In this document: positions 9,884 to 20,857 of the stretch, piece after piece
Layout: each line of letters begins with the position of its first letter
Numbering within the stretch: position 1 is the first letter of the stretch
Source of the DNA: an uncultured bacterium
GTDB lineage: Bacteria; Bacteroidota; Ignavibacteria; UBA10030; BY39
DNA: 64,000 nucleotides
Direction: 5' to 3'
NCBI GenBank assembly: GCA_937967455.1
Contig: CALCJK010000001.1
Span: 62,001 to 126,000, forward strand
Position numbers and translations under genes: made by a program
Notes under the pieces: generated by a model
What the model saw: only the letters and a program-made list of their open reading frames with translations
Told to the model about the DNA's origin: nothing
Database searches by the model: none

Positions 9884-11112
9884 ATTTTTGAATTAGAACT
9901 TTTACTTGAAATATATATAAAATTGGCTGATAATGCCAGACCAACTGTTATCCAGAGGAACATAATGACTTCTGTATCACCAAAATTCCATTCAAACAAT
10001 CCATTTATATGGAAAGCTACGAGCGAAGCTGCTGCACCTAAAATTACTGAATTTGTTAACCAATCATTTCTGGAATGGAAAGCACTTTTTATTTCTATAA
10101 CAAATATTCTTAAAAATAGAATTAAGAAAATAATTAATCCAATGATGCCTAACTTTACTAATATATTGATGAAATTATTGTGCAAATGGCCAACTGGATT
10201 TGAATCTGGTGGTCCATATATTTTATAAACTTCTTCTGTTCCAATATCTCCTATACCAACGATTGGATTGTCATAAAATATTTTCATACCAGTTAACCAC
10301 ATTTGGAGCCTTTCTACATTATTTGGATGATACGGATCTATAATACTGTAGATCCGATCCTTAATTTCAACAGGTGATATTAAAATAATAAATATTAATA
10401 CAAATATTAACATAGCAAAAATAATTTTAGATCGCTGGAACGAAATTAAAATTGAACCAGCAATAAAACCTAACCAGGAGCCTCTTGTAAATGTAAAAAT
10501 TAAACATATTATACTAAAAATAAATGCTACACTAGAAAATACCTTAATAGCTCTTGGTGTCCCTTGGTGAGTAATGAAGCTGAGTAACATTAAGCTCGAT
10601 ATCATCAATAATCCACCTGCTGTCATATAAAACGAAGTCAAATTTAACCTTCTCTCAAAATGTAAATAGTCATTCAAATTTAAAATTATATCATAACAAC
10701 CATATAAAGATATCAACAATATTGAACTAAACAATACTATTATAGATGTTTCTAACCTTTTACGTGTTCTAATCCATGAATATATAAGATAAATTATTGG
10801 AATAATTATTACTCTTTTATGCATGTAATATAATGATTGGGCAATATCTTTAGAAAATAATGTAGATATTATTTCTGCTAAAATAAATAATAAAAAATAA
10901 ATATCTAGAGGGGTAGAATTAAGATATTGCTTTTGATGCTTCAATATAATAACTAACCAAAAAAATATAGCGGTGAAATAAGCAATTTGTGTAAGAGCTA
11001 TTGAAAAAGTTGAACAAAATAGAAATATAAAAAGGAATATTATTAATAATTTTTGAAACCAATCATCAACATCTTCCAGTTCATGTTTTATTTTATTAAG
11101 TGGATATATCAT
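9880..11112 (-). CDS. O-antigen ligase / WaaL-like polytopic membrane protein
   Basis: Wzy_C-type motif 'TFTRGSWLGFIAG', 'HLHNNFINILVKLGIIGLI'. ORF track starts at 11178; the in-frame M at 11112 gives a shorter overlap with the upstream fragment. Confidence 0.82.
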   Translation of the reverse strand: MIYPLNKIKHELEDVDDWFQKLLIIFLFIFLFCSTFSIALTQIAYFTAIFFWLVIILKHQKQYLNSTPLDIYFLLFILAEIISTLFSKDIAQSLYYMHKRVIIIPIIYLIYSWIRTRKRLETSIIVLFSSILLISLYGCYDIILNLNDYLHFERRLNLTSFYMTAGGLLMISSLMLLSFITHQGTPRAIKVFSSVAFIFSIICLIFTFTRGSWLGFIAGSILISFQRSKIIFAMLIFVLIFIILISPVEIKDRIYSIIDPYHPNNVERLQMWLTGMKIFYDNPIVGIGDIGTEEVYKIYGPPDSNPVGHLHNNFINILVKLGIIGLIIFLILFLRIFVIEIKSAFHSRNDWLTNSVILGAAASLVAFHINGLFEWNFGDTEVIMFLWITVGLALSANFIYISSKSSNSKI

Positions 11113-11515
11113 TAAGAGCTGAATATTTAGTAATTCCGTGATTTGTTCTAAATCTAGATTCCAATTTTTTTGTTTCAAATAAAATTCTATTTTTTAAACT
11201 CTCCATAGTTTTGGGATGATATAGATGATATAAAACAGCCATTTGACGAACAGATTTAAATTTTACATTAATTAACTTCAAACGAAATTCTATATCTGAA
11301 TCCTCACCCACACCCGGACCTTCATACCTTTCATCAAAACCATTAATTTCCATTAGAATTAATTTTTCAATTGAAAAATTAGAACTTAACAACCTCACAC
11401 TCCTTTGCTTTAAAAATTTTCTTAAGAATTTTGACTCAATATAAAGAGCTCGTTCTAGCCTTGATGCTTTGCCACATAATGAATTAAATATAAAGAGATA
11501 TATTAAATTTCTCAT
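11096..11515 (-). pseudogene. C-terminal fragment of a GT2-family glycosyltransferase (internally deleted)
   Basis: 'NGFDERYEGPGVGEDSDIEFRLKL' is the Glyco_transf_7C/GT2 C-terminal signature, but the ORF lacks the GT-A N-terminal half, which lies in part in the adjacent 11512-11634 ORF. Confidence 0.7.
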
Positions 11516-11634
11516 TTTTTCCGTCTATAATATCTGTAATTTTTAAATGACTGTAATTCCAGAGCTCCTAAAACTAAATCAAGTTCCTTAGCTTTATTAT
11601 ATACAGAAATAATTAATGATGCCTCAAAATTCAT
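11512..11634 (-). pseudogene. N-terminal fragment of the same GT2 glycosyltransferase
   Basis: 40-aa ORF not in the ORF track: MNFEASLIISVYNKAKELDLVLGALELQSFKNYRYYRRKK*. 'ASLIISVYNKAKELDLVLGALELQSF' is a classic GT2 N-terminus. Stop TGA overlaps the next ATG (ATGA). Confidence 0.7.
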
Positions 11635-14157
11635 TCATTTAACTACTAGATTAAGTAATTTGTTTTTTATAAAAATTGATTTAATTATTTCTTTATCTTG
11701 AATATACCTTTTTACTGATTCATGATTCATAGCTAAATTCTTTACAAAATCTTCAGTAGAATCAATTGGAATCTTAAATTTTGCTCTAACTTTTCCACTA
11801 ATTTGAATCACCATCTCGACCATATCTTTTTTGGTTTTCTCTTCAATGTAATCTGGCCAGGGTTCAAAAACTATGCTTTTTGAATTTCCTAATTTATTCC
11901 ATATCTCTTCAGCTATATGCGGAGCAAAAGGAGAAAGGATTTTTATAAAATTTTTCATCGCATAAAACGGTTTTACCTTTAGATTTATAAATTCATTTAC
12001 AAAAATCATCATCTGGGAAATTGCAGTATTAAAATTCAAAGTTTCTATGTCATTAGTTACTTTTTTAATTGTTTGATGAAGTATTCTTTCCTGTTCTATT
12101 GTTAGAGGAATATCCTTAATTGATTCACTAATATTACCATTTTCATCTATAAACATTTTCCATACACGATTAAGAAATCTAAAAACTCCTTCCACACCTT
12201 TAGTTGACCAAGGTTTTGTGTCTTCTAGCGGTCCCATAAACATTTCAAATAATCGAAGTGAATCTGCCCCATAGTTTTGCACTACCTCATCAGGGTTGAT
12301 CACATTTCCTAATGATTTAGACATTTTTTGACCATCTTCCCCAAGGATTAGCCCTTGATTTACCAACTTCATAAAAGGTTCTTTAGTTGAAACGTAACCA
12401 AGATCATATAATACTTTATGCCAAAACCTTGAATACAAAAGATGTAAAACTGCGTGTTCAGCACCACCAACATATAAATCTACAGGCATCCAGTATCTTT
12501 CTTTTTCAGCATCACAGAATCTATTTGGATTGTTTGGATCAATATATCTTATGTAATACCAACAAGAGCCAGCCCATTGCGGCATAGTATGTGTTTCTCT
12601 ACGATATATCTTACCGGATTTTTTGTCCACATAATTAACCCAACTTTCGATTGTTGAAAGTGGTGATTCACCCGTACCACTTGGTTTATAAGACTCTACA
12701 TCAGGAAGCATTACTGGCAGTTCTTCCTCAGGTAAATCAATTACCCTTCCATTTTCATCGTAAATTAATGGAAATGGTTCTCCCCAATATCTTTGCCTTG
12801 AAAATAACCAATCACGCAATTTATAATTTATCATTCTTCTGCCAATCTTTTTAACCTCCAACCAGTTAATAATTTTTTCTTTAGCCTCTTTTGTTGGTAA
12901 GCCATTTAATGACACCTCATCATTAGCAGAATTTATAGCAATTCCATCTCCAGTGAAAGCACCTATTTCAATATTTCCTCCTGAAACAACCTCTCGAATT
13001 TCTAAGTTATATTTTTTTGCAAATTCATAATCTCTTTCATCATGTCCCGGAACTGCCATAATAGCACCGGTGCCATACGAAAGCAATACATAATCAGCGA
13101 TCCAGATTGGAATTTCTCTTTTTGTAGCGGGATTAATTGCAAATGCACCTGTAAATACACCATTTTTATTCTTTTCGAGTGAGGTACGTTCAAGCTCACT
13201 TTTAAGTGCAGTTTGTGCCTTATATTTAATAACTCCATCTCTATAATCTGTTGTTGTTATTTTCTCAACTAATCTATGTTCTGGAGCCAGAACCATATAT
13301 GTGGCTCCAAAAATTGTATCTGGTCTTGTAGTAAAAACTTTTATTACTTCAACATGATTCTGAATTTGGAATTCAATTTCTGCACCTTCTGATCTTCCAA
13401 TCCAGTTTTTTTGCATATCTTTAATGTTTTCAGGCCAATCGAGCTCATCTAAATCAGATTCAAGCCGATCAGCATATGCAGTAATTCTTAACATCCACTG
13501 TCGCATCATTTTTCTTTCGACTTTATAACCCTTTTCTATCCATTCATCAACTTCTTCATTTGCCAATACGGTACCTAATTCTTCACACCAATTTACTGGC
13601 ATTTCGGCAAGATATGCAAGTCTTTGATTCGCAACATACTCATATCTTTCCTGTTCAGATAAATCTTTAGGGATGGGTAATTCGCTAATTGGACGAGCTT
13701 TATTAAGTGTTTTATCGTACCAAGAGTTGTAAATTTTTAAAAATATCCATTGTGTCCACTTGTAGTAATTTGGATCTGTTGTATCAATTTCGCGAGACCA
13801 ATCGTATGATAAACCCAGCATTTTAATTTGTCTTCTGAAATTTGCTATATTTTGCTGCGTTGTAATTTTTGGATGAATACTGGTCTGCATAGCATATCGT
13901 TCTGCTGGTAAACCAAAAGCATCCCATCCCATTGGATGCAAAACATTGTAACCTTTCATTCTTTTATATCTGGCTATAATATCAGTTGCAGTATATCCTT
14001 CTGGATGACCCACATGTAAACCTGCACCAGAAGGATAAGGGAACATATCAAGAATATAATATTTTGGCTTTGATGGATCTTCGACTACTTTAAACGTTTG
14101 GTTTTGATCCCAGTAATTTTGCCATTTTTTTTCAATCTCTAAAAAAGGATATGCCAT
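11635..14157 (-). CDS. leuS: leucyl-tRNA synthetase
   Basis: 840 aa; '[23 protein letters not shown]' (HIGH-type), '[13 protein letters not shown]' (KMSKS), editing domain '[20 protein letters not shown]'. Confidence 0.98.
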   Translation of the reverse strand: MAYPFLEIEKKWQNYWDQNQTFKVVEDPSKPKYYILDMFPYPSGAGLHVGHPEGYTATDIIARYKRMKGYNVLHPMGWDAFGLPAERYAMQTSIHPKITTQQNIANFRRQIKMLGLSYDWSREIDTTDPNYYKWTQWIFLKIYNSWYDKTLNKARPISELPIPKDLSEQERYEYVANQRLAYLAEMPVNWCEELGTVLANEEVDEWIEKGYKVERKMMRQWMLRITAYADRLESDLDELDWPENIKDMQKNWIGRSEGAEIEFQIQNHVEVIKVFTTRPDTIFGATYMVLAPEHRLVEKITTTDYRDGVIKYKAQTALKSELERTSLEKNKNGVFTGAFAINPATKREIPIWIADYVLLSYGTGAIMAVPGHDERDYEFAKKYNLEIREVVSGGNIEIGAFTGDGIAINSANDEVSLNGLPTKEAKEKIINWLEVKKIGRRMINYKLRDWLFSRQRYWGEPFPLIYDENGRVIDLPEEELPVMLPDVESYKPSGTGESPLSTIESWVNYVDKKSGKIYRRETHTMPQWAGSCWYYIRYIDPNNPNRFCDAEKERYWMPVDLYVGGAEHAVLHLLYSRFWHKVLYDLGYVSTKEPFMKLVNQGLILGEDGQKMSKSLGNVINPDEVVQNYGADSLRLFEMFMGPLEDTKPWSTKGVEGVFRFLNRVWKMFIDENGNISESIKDIPLTIEQERILHQTIKKVTNDIETLNFNTAISQMMIFVNEFINLKVKPFYAMKNFIKILSPFAPHIAEEIWNKLGNSKSIVFEPWPDYIEEKTKKDMVEMVIQISGKVRAKFKIPIDSTEDFVKNLAMNHESVKRYIQDKEIIKSIFIKNKLLNLVVK

Positions 14158-14175
14158 ATAATTAAATTCGTTTGA

Positions 14176-15852
14176 TTAATTTTTAGAAAATACAACTTTA
14201 CCATCAACTATAGTATATAGTACTTCAGTTGATAAAATTTCATTTTCTGGAATTTCAAGAATGTTTTTTGAAAGTATTGTTAGATCAGCATATTTACCTA
14301 TTTCAATAGTACCTTTATTTTTTTCTTTAAAAGATGAAAATGCTGACCAGATTGTATAAGCTTTCAGTGCCTCCTCACGTGTCATACATTGCTCAGGATA
14401 CCAGGAATTAATTTGTTCTTGAAATGGATCAGAGCGTGTAACGGCTGCATAAAATCCAACAATTGGAACTAAAATATCATTTGGGAAATCTGAACCAGCT
14501 GGAATAATTGAACCCGCATCCAGCAAAGAGCGCCATGCATAAGCACCTTTAATTCTATTATTCCCCAAACGCTGTTCTGCCCAATCCATATCAGAAACAC
14601 AATGAACAGGTTGCATACTTGGTATAACTTTTAACTTTGCAAATCGAGGAATATCGTCTGGTGCAATCACCTGTGCATGCTCTATTCTAAATCTGTAATC
14701 AGAATTACCTGCTTTACGGATAATTCTTTCAAACAAATTCAACACAATATGATTTGCTCGATCACCGATTGCATGGACACAAACCTGAAAACCTATTTTA
14801 ATTGCATCCTGCGCAATTTTTTCCATTAAACTATCGCTTAACAAAGTTAATCCACGATTTCCAGGATCATCCGAGTATTCTTCAATCAGAGCCGCACCTC
14901 TTGATCCTAAAGCACCATCTGCATACATCTTTACTGCTTTAATTTTTAACATTGCTTCTGTAAAATTTAAGAGGGATGGATTTTGTACAATTTCATCCCA
15001 ATCCTTGCTTGGAGCATCTATCGCTCCATAAATCCTGATTGGTAACTTCTTTTCATTTAGTAATTTTTTGTACACACCAATTAATTGTTTATTCAAACCC
15101 ATATCATGCACTTCAGTAATTCCATACTTCACACATTCTTCAAATGCTTTGGTCAAATAAACTTCTATCTCCGAATCAGATGGAGGTGGTACAATTTTTT
15201 CAATTAATTCTGTGGCTTTATCAATCAAAATACCCGTTGGATGGCCCGATTTATCTCTGATTATTTTCCCGCCTTCTGGATCTGGAGTATCTTTATTTAT
15301 ATTAGCTAGGTCAAGAGTTTTTTGATTTACCCATATTGCATGACCGTCTATTCTACCTAAAATTACTGGATTATTCGGTGTTACAGAATCAAGCAATTTA
15401 TTTGTTGGAAACTCCTTTTTTTGCCAGAGCGTTTGATCCCAGCCACGTCCATATATCCAATCACCAGGTTTTTTATTCTTCACTTCTTCTGATACTAATT
15501 TTATAACATCCTCAGGAGAAGTAATACCTACCAAATTTAAGCTTGATAAAAGCATTCCTAATCCATAAATGTGAGCATGCGAATCAACAAATCCAGGATA
15601 AACGTGTGCATTCTCAAGATCAATTACATTTTTATAAGAATATTTTTTTTGTAAATCAATCGACTTGCCGATATCGATTATTACACCATTAGAAATAGCG
15701 ATTGCATCACCTGAAATTTCATTCTCCGCTAATGTGTGAAGTACACCATTAATTAATAATATGTCGATAGTTTTTTGAGGCATTATCAAAACATAGAGAA
15801 ATATACCAATCATTACAATAACTATTGAAATAATAATTATCTTCTTATTCAT
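14176..15852 (-). CDS. amidohydrolase family protein (YtcJ-like), membrane anchored
   Basis: 'VYPGFVDSHAHIYGLG', 'DPEGGKIIRDKSGHPTGILID', 'HAIGDRANHIVL', 'GSDFPNDIL'; N-terminal TM. Confidence 0.88.
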   Translation of the reverse strand: MNKKIIIISIVIVMIGIFLYVLIMPQKTIDILLINGVLHTLAENEISGDAIAISNGVIIDIGKSIDLQKKYSYKNVIDLENAHVYPGFVDSHAHIYGLGMLLSSLNLVGITSPEDVIKLVSEEVKNKKPGDWIYGRGWDQTLWQKKEFPTNKLLDSVTPNNPVILGRIDGHAIWVNQKTLDLANINKDTPDPEGGKIIRDKSGHPTGILIDKATELIEKIVPPPSDSEIEVYLTKAFEECVKYGITEVHDMGLNKQLIGVYKKLLNEKKLPIRIYGAIDAPSKDWDEIVQNPSLLNFTEAMLKIKAVKMYADGALGSRGAALIEEYSDDPGNRGLTLLSDSLMEKIAQDAIKIGFQVCVHAIGDRANHIVLNLFERIIRKAGNSDYRFRIEHAQVIAPDDIPRFAKLKVIPSMQPVHCVSDMDWAEQRLGNNRIKGAYAWRSLLDAGSIIPAGSDFPNDILVPIVGFYAAVTRSDPFQEQINSWYPEQCMTREEALKAYTIWSAFSSFKEKNKGTIEIGKYADLTILSKNILEIPENEILSTEVLYTIVDGKVVFSKN

Positions 15853-15902
15853 AACGTTGATTAATATAAAAAGAATTGATTAGAAATGCTAAAAAACTAT
15901 TA

Positions 15903-16292
15903 TCAATTTGTACTTTCACCAGCTATCTTTTCCAGGAATAACAGTAATTCTTTTCTATCAAAAGGCTTATGGAAATATTCATCAAATCCTGCTTTAATGA
16001 ACCTATCCTTATCATCTTGTAATATTATTGAAGTAAAGGCAACAATTTTTGTATTCAAAAAATTATAATTCTTTTTTATATCTTCTAATATTCCAAAACC
16101 ATCTTTTCCTGGCAAATTGATATCCATTAATATTATTTGCGGTTCGTTTTCTGATAACCATTTAAGTGCAGCATCTGCAGAAGAAACACAATGGGTTAGA
16201 AATTTTGTCTTAGAGAGCATTACTGAAACTAAACGTAATGCTTGTATATCATCGTCTACAACTAAAACAGTAATGGGCTGTTTTGAAATCAT
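15903..16292 (-). CDS. stand-alone response regulator receiver domain protein
   Basis: 'VLVVDDDIQALRLV', 'ILMDINLPGKDGFGILEDI', 'AFTSI', 'FDEYFHKPF'; no output domain. Confidence 0.92.
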   Translation of the reverse strand: MISKQPITVLVVDDDIQALRLVSVMLSKTKFLTHCVSSADAALKWLSENEPQIILMDINLPGKDGFGILEDIKKNYNFLNTKIVAFTSIILQDDKDRFIKAGFDEYFHKPFDRKELLLFLEKIAGESTN

Positions 16293-17779
16293 TTTGCCTT
16301 TCTAATAGTTAAACCTAATCCATATCTATATAGATCTGGTATTATATATTCGTTTGCATTATCTATTGATTTGGTGCTTGACTTTTTGAATAATCCAGCA
16401 TCATAAAAAGCTCTTACAGCATCTAATCCAGACGGTTCACAATCCTCAAATAACTTAAACATTTCTTCTTTTTTTATCCTATCATATCCAAATGCACTTA
16501 TTCTATTTAGATGTTTAGTAAGATGGGGGAATTCAGAATACAGAAATGTTTCACATCTGTATTTTGATACCGACTTAAAAGCTGCTTTAACTGCCTTCTC
16601 ACTAATCAAATAATTGCCATCTTGCAATTTAGTCTTATATAATTCTTTTTGCACTGCTACAGCTAAATTGGCCAAGTGAATAAATTCCCTTGGATATATT
16701 TTGCCTAAACCATCTGTTAGTTTTCTTATGATCCATTTATGTAAATTGGAATATCCATCACTGGTTTTATTTTGAAATATTGTATAAAATAGCTTTAATA
16801 AAAAATTATAATTACCTGTAATCACTTTATTGATATCAATACTTTCATTTAATTTTTCTTCACAGTATTGCTTTACACTACGGTCAAATATAGCTCTTGC
16901 TAATATCAATCTTAGTATTAGATCTTCTGTCCATATTAACTCAATACTGTTTGAAACAAGGTGCGATTTATTTATAATGTTTAGTTCTTTATAGATATCT
17001 GATCTTAAAAAGATTTTAAAATTTATATTAGAGAACCTGTTACTATACTCAATGATCAATTGAATTAACGCAGTTATTGCTTTATTTCTTTTATTTAAAT
17101 CATCTAAATACAATAAATCTATTTGATCAACAAGTATCCATAAATAAGAATTAGTTATCTTTAATATTTTATCAATTTTATCAAGAATAAGATTTACATT
17201 TAAATTTCTCCTAAATTGAGTATTGTAATCTGTAGATAATTTATTTGTTTTTAGTAATCTTTTTATGAACTCAAGAACACTTTTGGATTTTTGTTGGTGT
17301 TTTTTTAACAATCCAATATCATCTAATAATTTTAATAAAAACTTGTAATACAATCTCAAATCGGAGGAATTCGATTTTGATAGAACCGAATTCAAATAGT
17401 TTGAAGTTACAATTGAGAAGGATGATTTAAGGCTAAAATAAAGTTGCCAGAAATATTTAAAATCTTCTATTGTTTGAGGATTGATTTCTTTTATTTCAGG
17501 ATAAGTTAAATACTCGTCACTATTCAATCCATAAGCTGGTATGCGGAACAACTCATTGAAGGAAAAACTGATAAATGGATTAAGGCGGTCTGCTTCCTGA
17601 CTCAATATTTTAAAAATAGCACTTTTACCTGAACCTTTGCCACCAAGTAATAAAGTATGTTGTGGCGATAGAGCATATTTTAATAAATCAGTTCCGATAA
17701 AACAATTTACTAATTTATCATCAGTTTCGGCATCAACCCTCCCAAAAGAAAAATTTGATAATATTTTAAGTCGATCCAT
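16289..17779 (-). CDS. P-loop ATPase, probably Sll1717-like family
   Basis: 'FGRVDAETDDKLVNCFIGTDLLKYALSPQHTLLLGGKGSGKSAIFKIL' (DAE motif plus Walker A), 'YLWILVDQIDLLYLDD' Walker B-like; 4-nt overlap with the downstream response regulator. Confidence 0.7.
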   Translation of the reverse strand: MDRLKILSNFSFGRVDAETDDKLVNCFIGTDLLKYALSPQHTLLLGGKGSGKSAIFKILSQEADRLNPFISFSFNELFRIPAYGLNSDEYLTYPEIKEINPQTIEDFKYFWQLYFSLKSSFSIVTSNYLNSVLSKSNSSDLRLYYKFLLKLLDDIGLLKKHQQKSKSVLEFIKRLLKTNKLSTDYNTQFRRNLNVNLILDKIDKILKITNSYLWILVDQIDLLYLDDLNKRNKAITALIQLIIEYSNRFSNINFKIFLRSDIYKELNIINKSHLVSNSIELIWTEDLILRLILARAIFDRSVKQYCEEKLNESIDINKVITGNYNFLLKLFYTIFQNKTSDGYSNLHKWIIRKLTDGLGKIYPREFIHLANLAVAVQKELYKTKLQDGNYLISEKAVKAAFKSVSKYRCETFLYSEFPHLTKHLNRISAFGYDRIKKEEMFKLFEDCEPSGLDAVRAFYDAGLFKKSSTKSIDNANEYIIPDLYRYGLGLTIRKAK

Positions 17780-17803
17780 TTAACTACAGATACTTAAAAA
17801 AAA

Positions 17804-18289
17804 TTAGGATATAGCGTCTCTTAACTTCTTATATGTCTCTCTCATATCTTCTGATATAAGTTTTGTATCAGCTAATACTGGCATAAAATTCGTATCCCCA
17901 TTCCATCTTGGAACTATATGAAAGTGAATATGTTCATCTATACCAGCACCAGCACTTCTACCAATATTACTTCCTATATTGAAACCATCCGGTTTCATAG
18001 TTTTATATAAAGCATCACTCATCAACTTCAAGAATTGAAATATTTCTAAAAATTCTTCATTTGTTAAATTTGTGAGATTACCGATATGACGAAAAGGAAC
18101 TATCATTAAATGTCCGCTATTATAGGGATAAAGGTTCATAATTACATAAGAATATTTACCTCTTAATAAAATTAAATTTTTATCGTCATCATTTTCAGAA
18201 GGAGCTTTGCAAAGAATACATTCACCACCGGATGGTTCTGAAAAGGAATTAATGTATTTAGAACGCCATGGTGAATACATTCTTTGCAT
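17804..18289 (-). CDS. HIT family (Ap4A hydrolase-like) protein
   Basis: 'GHLMIVPFRHIGNLTNLT', 'HIHFHIVPRW' (HxHxH triad), 'CILC' zinc pair. Confidence 0.92.
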   Translation of the reverse strand: MQRMYSPWRSKYINSFSEPSGGECILCKAPSENDDDKNLILLRGKYSYVIMNLYPYNSGHLMIVPFRHIGNLTNLTNEEFLEIFQFLKLMSDALYKTMKPDGFNIGSNIGRSAGAGIDEHIHFHIVPRWNGDTNFMPVLADTKLISEDMRETYKKLRDAIS

Positions 18290-18295
18290 ATATTA

Positions 18296-20392
18296 TTACT
18301 CTTCCTCTTCTGTTTTACTTTTCTCGTAATCAGCGATGATTTTATCCATAATTTCTTTCGGAACCTCTTCATAATAAGCAAACTTTTGTTTATGGATTCC
18401 TCTTCCCTGTGTCATTGAACGAAGTGTAGTCGAATAACGATATAATTCTTTTAGCGGTACAAGCGCCTTAATTACTTGGTGATGAGAATGAGCTTCCATA
18501 CCTAAAATTTTACCTCTTCTACTTGAAATATCACCCATTACATCACCCATATATTCTTCTGGAACAGTAACTTCAATCTCGTATATTGGTTCGAGTATAA
18601 TAGGTTTTGCTTCTTTAAAACCTTTTTTGAATCCCATTCTGCCAGCTATTTTAAAAGAATTTTCATCGGAATCCACAGGATGTGCTGAACCATCAAACAA
18701 TGTGACTTTGACATCGACAACCTTATATCCTGCTATTACTCCACCTTCCATAGCTTCGATAACGCCTTTTTCAACAGCTGGAACAAATCTTCCAGGTACA
18801 ACACCACCTACAATTGCATCTACGAATTCAAAACCTTCCCCTCTAGGTTTTGGCTCGATCTTTAAAAATACATGTCCATATTGACCTCTACCACCGCTTT
18901 GCTTCTTATGTTTATATTCAGCTTCCTTGCAAACACCCTTGATAGTCTCTCTATAGGGTATCTTCGGTTCCACAAGCTCAACATCTACACCAAAACGAGA
19001 TTTTAGTTTATTTGCTATAATGGTTAAATGTAATTCACCCTGGCCACTTACAACAGTCTGTCTTAATTCAGGATCGACTCTCACAATGAATGTTTGATCT
19101 TCCGCGTGTAAAGTATGTAAACCATTTGCAACTTTATCTTCATCACCTTTAGATTTTGAAACAATTGCCATACTGATTACAGGTTCAGGGAAAATAATTT
19201 CTGGAACAACAACTGATAAGGCTTTGGAACTTAAAGTATTGTTGGTATGGCTATCTTTTAACTTCACTGCAGCACCTAAATCCCCTGCCATAATTTTTCC
19301 TATTTCTTTCCTTTCTCTTCCATTTAAAAGATATATTTGGCTTAATCTTTCAGACTTACTATTCGACTGATTTATTAAGTCAAGTCCAGAAGAAACTGTA
19401 CCAGAGTACACCTTAAAGAAAGATAGTTCCCCAAGGTGAGATTCTGCCAGGGTTTTGAATATAAATAATACCGGTTGCTCGTTAGGATCATATTTCAATT
19501 GAACAGTATTTGTAGAATTAGCCATTTTAACTGTAGTTTCTCCAATATCAGCAGGACTAGGACAATAATCTGTGATAAAATCCAATATTGAACTAATTCC
19601 AATTAAATGAGTTGCGGATGAACATAATATTGGGAATATTTTTCGCTGTTTCAAGGCTGCTTTTAATCCAGCTTGTATTTCGGTTTCGCTTAAAGTGCCA
19701 TTTTCAAAAAATTTATTAATTAAATTTTCATCAGACTCGGCAATCTTTTCTATAAGTTGCGTGTGAAGCTGTTCAGCTTTTGATTTTAGCTCAGGAGGAA
19801 TCTCGACTTCTACATATTTACCTCTACTATCTGTTGTGAATTTTAATAATTTCATTTTTAAAATATCAACTATCGAATCGAATCCTATTCCCTCTTTTAC
19901 GGGAAATTGAATTGGCATTACATCGTAACCAAATCTCTCTTTAGCTGAATTAACAGTTTTTTCAAAGTCCGAATTTTCATTATCAAGTTTATTAATTACA
20001 AAAAACACAGCATTATTATATTCCTTTGTATATTCCCACACTATTTCAGTACCAACTTCTACACCTTCAGCTGCTTTTAAAAAAATAATTCCTGTCTCGG
20101 ATACCTTTAAAGCACATTTAACTTCACCTGTAAAATCAGAATAACCTGGTGTATCCAAAATATTTATCTTATTGCCTTTCCATTCACTATGTAGCAAAGA
20201 AGTACTAATAGATATTTTTCTTTCAATTTCGTCAGGTTGAAAATCAGATATTGTATTTGAATCCTCAACTCTTCCAAGTCTGTTTGTTGTTCCCGTGGTA
20301 TAAAGTAATGCCTCAGCAAAAGAGGTTTTGCCGGAATTACCATGACCTATTAAAGATATGTTTCGAATATTTTCCGGACTAAATTCTTTCAT
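18296..20392 (-). CDS. elongation factor G-like protein (EF-G2 type paralog)
   Basis: 698 aa; G1 'GHGNSGKTSFAEAL', 'DTPGYSDF', 'NKLD'; switch region 'DEIERKISISTS' instead of canonical 'ERGITI', typical of EF-G-like paralogs. Confidence 0.88.
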   Translation of the reverse strand: MKEFSPENIRNISLIGHGNSGKTSFAEALLYTTGTTNRLGRVEDSNTISDFQPDEIERKISISTSLLHSEWKGNKINILDTPGYSDFTGEVKCALKVSETGIIFLKAAEGVEVGTEIVWEYTKEYNNAVFFVINKLDNENSDFEKTVNSAKERFGYDVMPIQFPVKEGIGFDSIVDILKMKLLKFTTDSRGKYVEVEIPPELKSKAEQLHTQLIEKIAESDENLINKFFENGTLSETEIQAGLKAALKQRKIFPILCSSATHLIGISSILDFITDYCPSPADIGETTVKMANSTNTVQLKYDPNEQPVLFIFKTLAESHLGELSFFKVYSGTVSSGLDLINQSNSKSERLSQIYLLNGRERKEIGKIMAGDLGAAVKLKDSHTNNTLSSKALSVVVPEIIFPEPVISMAIVSKSKGDEDKVANGLHTLHAEDQTFIVRVDPELRQTVVSGQGELHLTIIANKLKSRFGVDVELVEPKIPYRETIKGVCKEAEYKHKKQSGGRGQYGHVFLKIEPKPRGEGFEFVDAIVGGVVPGRFVPAVEKGVIEAMEGGVIAGYKVVDVKVTLFDGSAHPVDSDENSFKIAGRMGFKKGFKEAKPIILEPIYEIEVTVPEEYMGDVMGDISSRRGKILGMEAHSHHQVIKALVPLKELYRYSTTLRSMTQGRGIHKQKFAYYEEVPKEIMDKIIADYEKSKTEEEE

Positions 20393-20438
20393 AATTTATT
20401 TTATTTCTCCTTTATTTATTTTTAAATTACAAATTATA

Positions 20439-20825
20439 CTATGATTTCATTTTTAGAATAAAAGTTTTGATTCCTTTTATTATACCGCTAAAAAAAGATA
20501 TTGAATCCATAAGAGGTTCTTCAACTTTTTGTTTGATCTTTGTTTCAAATTCAATTACATCTTCAGCTATTTTTTTAAGAGAACGAATAGAGTATACAAT
20601 ACCTTCAATTTCCTTCTGAACATTTTCGGAGAGTTCGTCAATTCTTCGCATCGTATTTGATGCATTTTCTAAAATAGGTATTGTTTTCTGTGTAATTGAA
20701 TTGATGTCTTTTTGAATGGTTTCTATAGATTTGAGTAATCTTTTGATAGCAGTTATCAAATAAATTGCTAATATTGATAAACACAAAAAAAACACTAATT
20801 GCACCAAAGTCAATAACATATCCAC
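20439..20825 (-). CDS. DUF948-like membrane protein
   Basis: N-terminal TM followed by amphipathic coiled-coil segment 'IQKDINSITQKTIPILENASNTMRRIDELSENVQKEI'. Confidence 0.65.
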   Translation of the reverse strand: MDMLLTLVQLVFFLCLSILAIYLITAIKRLLKSIETIQKDINSITQKTIPILENASNTMRRIDELSENVQKEIEGIVYSIRSLKKIAEDVIEFETKIKQKVEEPLMDSISFFSGIIKGIKTFILKMKS

Positions 20826-20857
20826 TTTTTTATCTCCTTAATTACTTTTTAAAAAAT

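Noticed and set aside
11512-11515. Programmed -1 frameshift making a functional GT2
   Set aside because: A slippery A6 is present, but the fused protein would still lack the GT-A catalytic core, so a deletion pseudogene is the simpler reading.
12387-12854. Two plus-strand ORFs antisense to leuS
   Set aside because: leuS is intact and conserved through this region; low-complexity His/Gln-rich translations are typical of AT-rich antisense frames.
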